From NCBI RefSeq assembly GCF_031177825.1, contig NZ_JAPSKE010000016.1, positions 69,723 through 133,722 of the forward strand: a stretch of DNA of 64,000 bases. The letters run 5' to 3'. Made by a program: the position numbers and the translations under genes. Positions 62,460-64,000 of this stretch are shown piece by piece. The stretch comes from Paenibacillus sp. Its GTDB lineage: Bacteria > Bacillota > Bacilli > Paenibacillales > YIM-B00363. Numbering within the stretch: position 1 is the first letter of the stretch; the number at the start of each line of letters is the position of its first letter. The notes below the pieces were generated by a model. It saw nothing but the letters and a program-made list of their open reading frames with translations. It did no database searches and was not told the DNA's origin.

Positions 62460-62899
62460 GTAGTCGAGTGCAGATTTTTCATAAAAATAAGGAACCGGGA
62501 ATGAGATGGTCATTTGGCGAAGTCCTTAATAAATCAAGGGCTTCTTTTGTTTTAGAAGCGTAAATTTGCCACGGCCAATTGGAAGCATAAGCTTGCCAAA
62601 GCAGCAATCTTATGGGTTAGGTGACAAGAGGGAAATGTGACTTAACCCATAAACCTGCCGGGTTATGAATCATTAGTTTGCCGGAAATATAGCTTTATCT
62701 TATTTTTTTCCCTTATAGGTTTTATGAATATACCCATAACCTTGCCTTAAGTTCATTTCGGTAACTGGGTAGGTTAGTTCAATCATTAATCCACAGAATG
62801 CAACCAAGGAAATTGACTAAATAGATTGTTAAATATAAATTTGGTATTACTATTTTCGTATTTTTGGGATCGTGTAATCTTATTATGTCGGAGGGAAAC
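62460..62899. other. 440-bp AT-rich stretch with hairpins and repeated TTGCC/CTGCC units
   Basis: No gene was recognised. It holds a terminator (62519-62550), a hairpin with ATGGGTTA paired to TAACCCAT (about 62609-62652), a second hairpin (CATAAACC-TGCC-GGGTTATG, about 62648-62667), and five copies of a TTGCC/CTGCC core flanked by similar A/T bases between about 62567 and 62750. Base composition falls sharply towards the right, marking a composition boundary. Confidence 0.5.
62519..62550 (+). terminator. Rho-independent terminator downstream of the sigma factor
   Basis: GAAGTCCTT pairs with AAGGGCTTC (one T-G pair) around AATAAATC, then TTTTGTTTT. Confidence 0.7.
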
Positions 62900-63220
62900 A
62901 TGGATATAATTGAATTTCAACAATGGGTGAAGGAGTATTACAAGTACCGCAACTGGTCAGACTTAGATATCTTTGTCCGTATTGGATTTCTTGCTGAGGA
63001 AACCGGAGAAGTAGCTCGTGCAATTCGTGCACTAGAGATTGGTAGAGATCGTCCAGATGAGATTGCAGGTACATTTCAAGAAAATAAATCCGAATTAACA
63101 GAAGAACTTGGAGATGTTTTAGGGAATCTCATTGTGATCGCAAATAAATATGATATATCGCTTGAAGATATTCTAATATCGCATAAACAAAAGCTTCAGG
63201 CACGTTACTCGGAAAATTAG
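62900..63220 (+). CDS. MazG-like nucleotide pyrophosphohydrolase
   Basis: This 106-residue all-alpha NTP pyrophosphohydrolase carries the metal-binding pattern E-E-x-x-E near LAEETGEVARAIRALEI and the second half E-x-x-D in ELTEELGDVLGNLIVIANKY. Family members cleave non-canonical or excess (d)NTPs to NMP and PPi. CGGAGGG lies 7 bases before ATG 62900. It is AT-rich and transcribed with the LOG-family gene 19 bp downstream, suggesting a small nucleotide-metabolism pair of foreign or plastic origin. Confidence 0.88.
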   Translation: MDIIEFQQWVKEYYKYRNWSDLDIFVRIGFLAEETGEVARAIRALEIGRDRPDEIAGTFQENKSELTEELGDVLGNLIVIANKYDISLEDILISHKQKLQARYSEN

Positions 63221-63239
63221 AATAAACGGGAGATGGGTT

Positions 63240-63821
63240 ATGAAATCAATCGCTGTATTTTGTGGTTCTAGTGAAGGAGCTTCTTCAATTTATAAAGATA
63301 GCGCAGTTAAATTAGGCCAACAGCTTGCCAAACACCAAATCACTCTAATATACGGTGGAGCTAATGTCGGACTTATGGGAATTGTTGCTGATGCTGCACT
63401 GGAGTATGGAGGTTCTGTTATTGGAGTGCTCCCTCAATTTCTCCAAAATCGTGAGATAGCGCACACAGGCTTAACAGAGCTTATAATGGTGAATTCCATG
63501 CATGAGCGTAAAGCAAAGATGGCTGAGTTGGCAGACGGATTCATTGCACTTCCTGGTGGACCTGGAACATTAGAAGAGTATTTTGAGATCTTTACATGGG
63601 GCCAGTTAGGATTACATCAAAAGCCGTGTGGATTGCTGAATATCAATCAATATTTTGATCCACTTGTATCCATGTTTGATACTATGGAACGCGGCCAATT
63701 CATGCAGTCGAAGTATCGTGCTATGGTCATTACAGATGATACTCCGGAAGGGATTCTTAAGCAGTTCTCGATATATAAAGCTCCTTCAGTCAAAACGTAT
63801 CTCACCGAACAGCACACATGA
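63240..63821 (+). CDS. LOG-family nucleoside 5'-monophosphate phosphoribohydrolase
   Basis: This 193-residue Rossmann-fold enzyme would release the base from nucleoside 5'-monophosphates; plant and bacterial homologues act on cytokinin ribotides. The family signatures are IAVFCGSSEGASS at the start, LIYGGANVGLMGIVADAAL, MHERKAKMAELADGFIALPG and GGPGTLEEYFEIFTWGQLG with the catalytic Arg and Glu. GGGAGATGG precedes ATG 63240. Following MazG-like pyrophosphohydrolase, it could degrade the NMP product further. The name 'lysine decarboxylase' used in older annotations is wrong for this family. Confidence 0.92.
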   Translation: MKSIAVFCGSSEGASSIYKDSAVKLGQQLAKHQITLIYGGANVGLMGIVADAALEYGGSVIGVLPQFLQNREIAHTGLTELIMVNSMHERKAKMAELADGFIALPGGPGTLEEYFEIFTWGQLGLHQKPCGLLNINQYFDPLVSMFDTMERGQFMQSKYRAMVITDDTPEGILKQFSIYKAPSVKTYLTEQHT

Positions 63822-63849
63822 AATAAAAATAGGAACAGCCCATTTAAGT

Positions 63850-63877
63850 AAAGGCAGCCAACTAGGGCTGCCTTTTT
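63850..63877 (+). terminator. Terminator after the LOG-family gene
   Basis: AAAGGCAGCC pairs with GGCTGCCTTT around a 6-base loop, followed by TT. It abuts the IS end. Confidence 0.8.
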
Positions 63878-64000
63878 GGGTCTGTCAAGAATTTTGTGTA
63901 AACACTCCTAAAAGAAAATCTATGGACCGCTTAAGGTAGATGAGGTCCAATTCGGTCGGGGAAGAAGACTGAAAGCTGCAGCAGAATCTGTCCCCAGTTT
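63878..64000 (-). mobile_element. End of an IS256-family insertion sequence (continues past the window)
   Basis: GGGTCTGTCAAGAATTTTGT followed by GTAAAC resembles the terminal inverted repeat of IS256-type elements. Directly inside it on the minus strand lies the end of a transposase frame. The outer edge falls at the base of the preceding terminator. The other end and the target duplication are outside the window. Confidence 0.65.
63931..64000 (-). CDS. IS256-family transposase, C-terminal fragment
   Basis: The minus strand reads NWGQILLQLSVFFPDRIGPH, then LP and a stop at 63931-63933. This matches the usual W-x-Q-x-L-x-Q-L ending of IS256/mutator-type transposases. Only ~22 residues are visible, so the DDE core cannot be checked and intactness is unknown. 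Confidence 0.6.
   Translation of the reverse strand, partial: NWGQILLQLSVFFPDRIGPHLP

Overview
The window looks like chromosome from a high-GC member of the Paenibacillaceae (Paenibacillus or a close relative). The evidence is the LplB/LplC-type carbohydrate ABC permeases, YesM/YesN-type two-component pair, membrane-anchored AraC regulators, very large secreted enzymes ending in FIMAH-like domains, and the run of housekeeping genes yerC-like/cbiX-like/dgkB-like/rlmD. This assignment is inferred from gene families only. Most of the sequence is GC-rich. Two stretches (about 18.46-23.3 kb and 62.6-63.9 kb) are visibly AT-rich with Bacillus-like codon use and look acquired.

Layout. 1-5.1 kb: the tail of a sugar permease, a membrane AraC-type regulator, a decayed AraC gene, a frameshifted phytanoyl-CoA dioxygenase-like gene and a LamG-like protein. 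5.3-7.4 kb: an FHA/winged-helix regulator with a MurA paralogue whose catalytic Cys position is Asp. 7.5-14 kb: an apparent operon of two metallophosphatases, a complete sugar-type ABC importer lacking its ATPase, a GntR regulator and a tyrosine-phosphatase-like protein. 14-18.3 kb: a Gly/Arg-rich protein, then yerC-like, cbiX-like, dgkB-like and rlmD. 18.46-23.3 kb: an AT-rich island holding an HxlR regulator, glutathione-dependent formaldehyde dehydrogenase, S-formylglutathione hydrolase and a bifunctional glutathione synthetase (GshF), i.e. a formaldehyde detoxification set that brings its own cofactor synthesis. 23.5-36.3 kb: a serine hydrolase, a giant beta-helix protein, a DUF4091/GH123-like protein and a membrane/lipobox/FG-GAP fusion.

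36.7-41.8 kb is the most unusual part. It has a KptA RNA 2'-phosphotransferase, two overlapping WYL-domain regulators on the minus strand, a 360-bp non-coding stretch that folds on inspection into three tandem Y-RNA-like hairpins, a Ro60/TROVE protein (rsr) on the plus strand, and a broken polymerase-beta-type nucleotidyltransferase. The first Y-RNA-like element carries a circularly permuted tRNA-like domain: T arm, 3' acceptor strand, GGAA tetraloop, 5' acceptor strand, D arm.

41.9-58.5 kb is a polysaccharide-degradation locus: AraC regulator, broken GH88, GH28-like enzyme, an 1873-residue alginate-lyase-like enzyme with a catabolite-repression (cre) match upstream, a YesM/YesN pair and a lipoprotein/LplB/LplC importer. 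A decayed second solute-binding protein follows. 59.9-62.5 kb holds an azoreductase, an NmrA-type reductase and an ECF41-type sigma factor. 62.9-63.8 kb holds a MazG-like pyrophosphohydrolase and a LOG-family protein. The right edge enters an IS256-family element.
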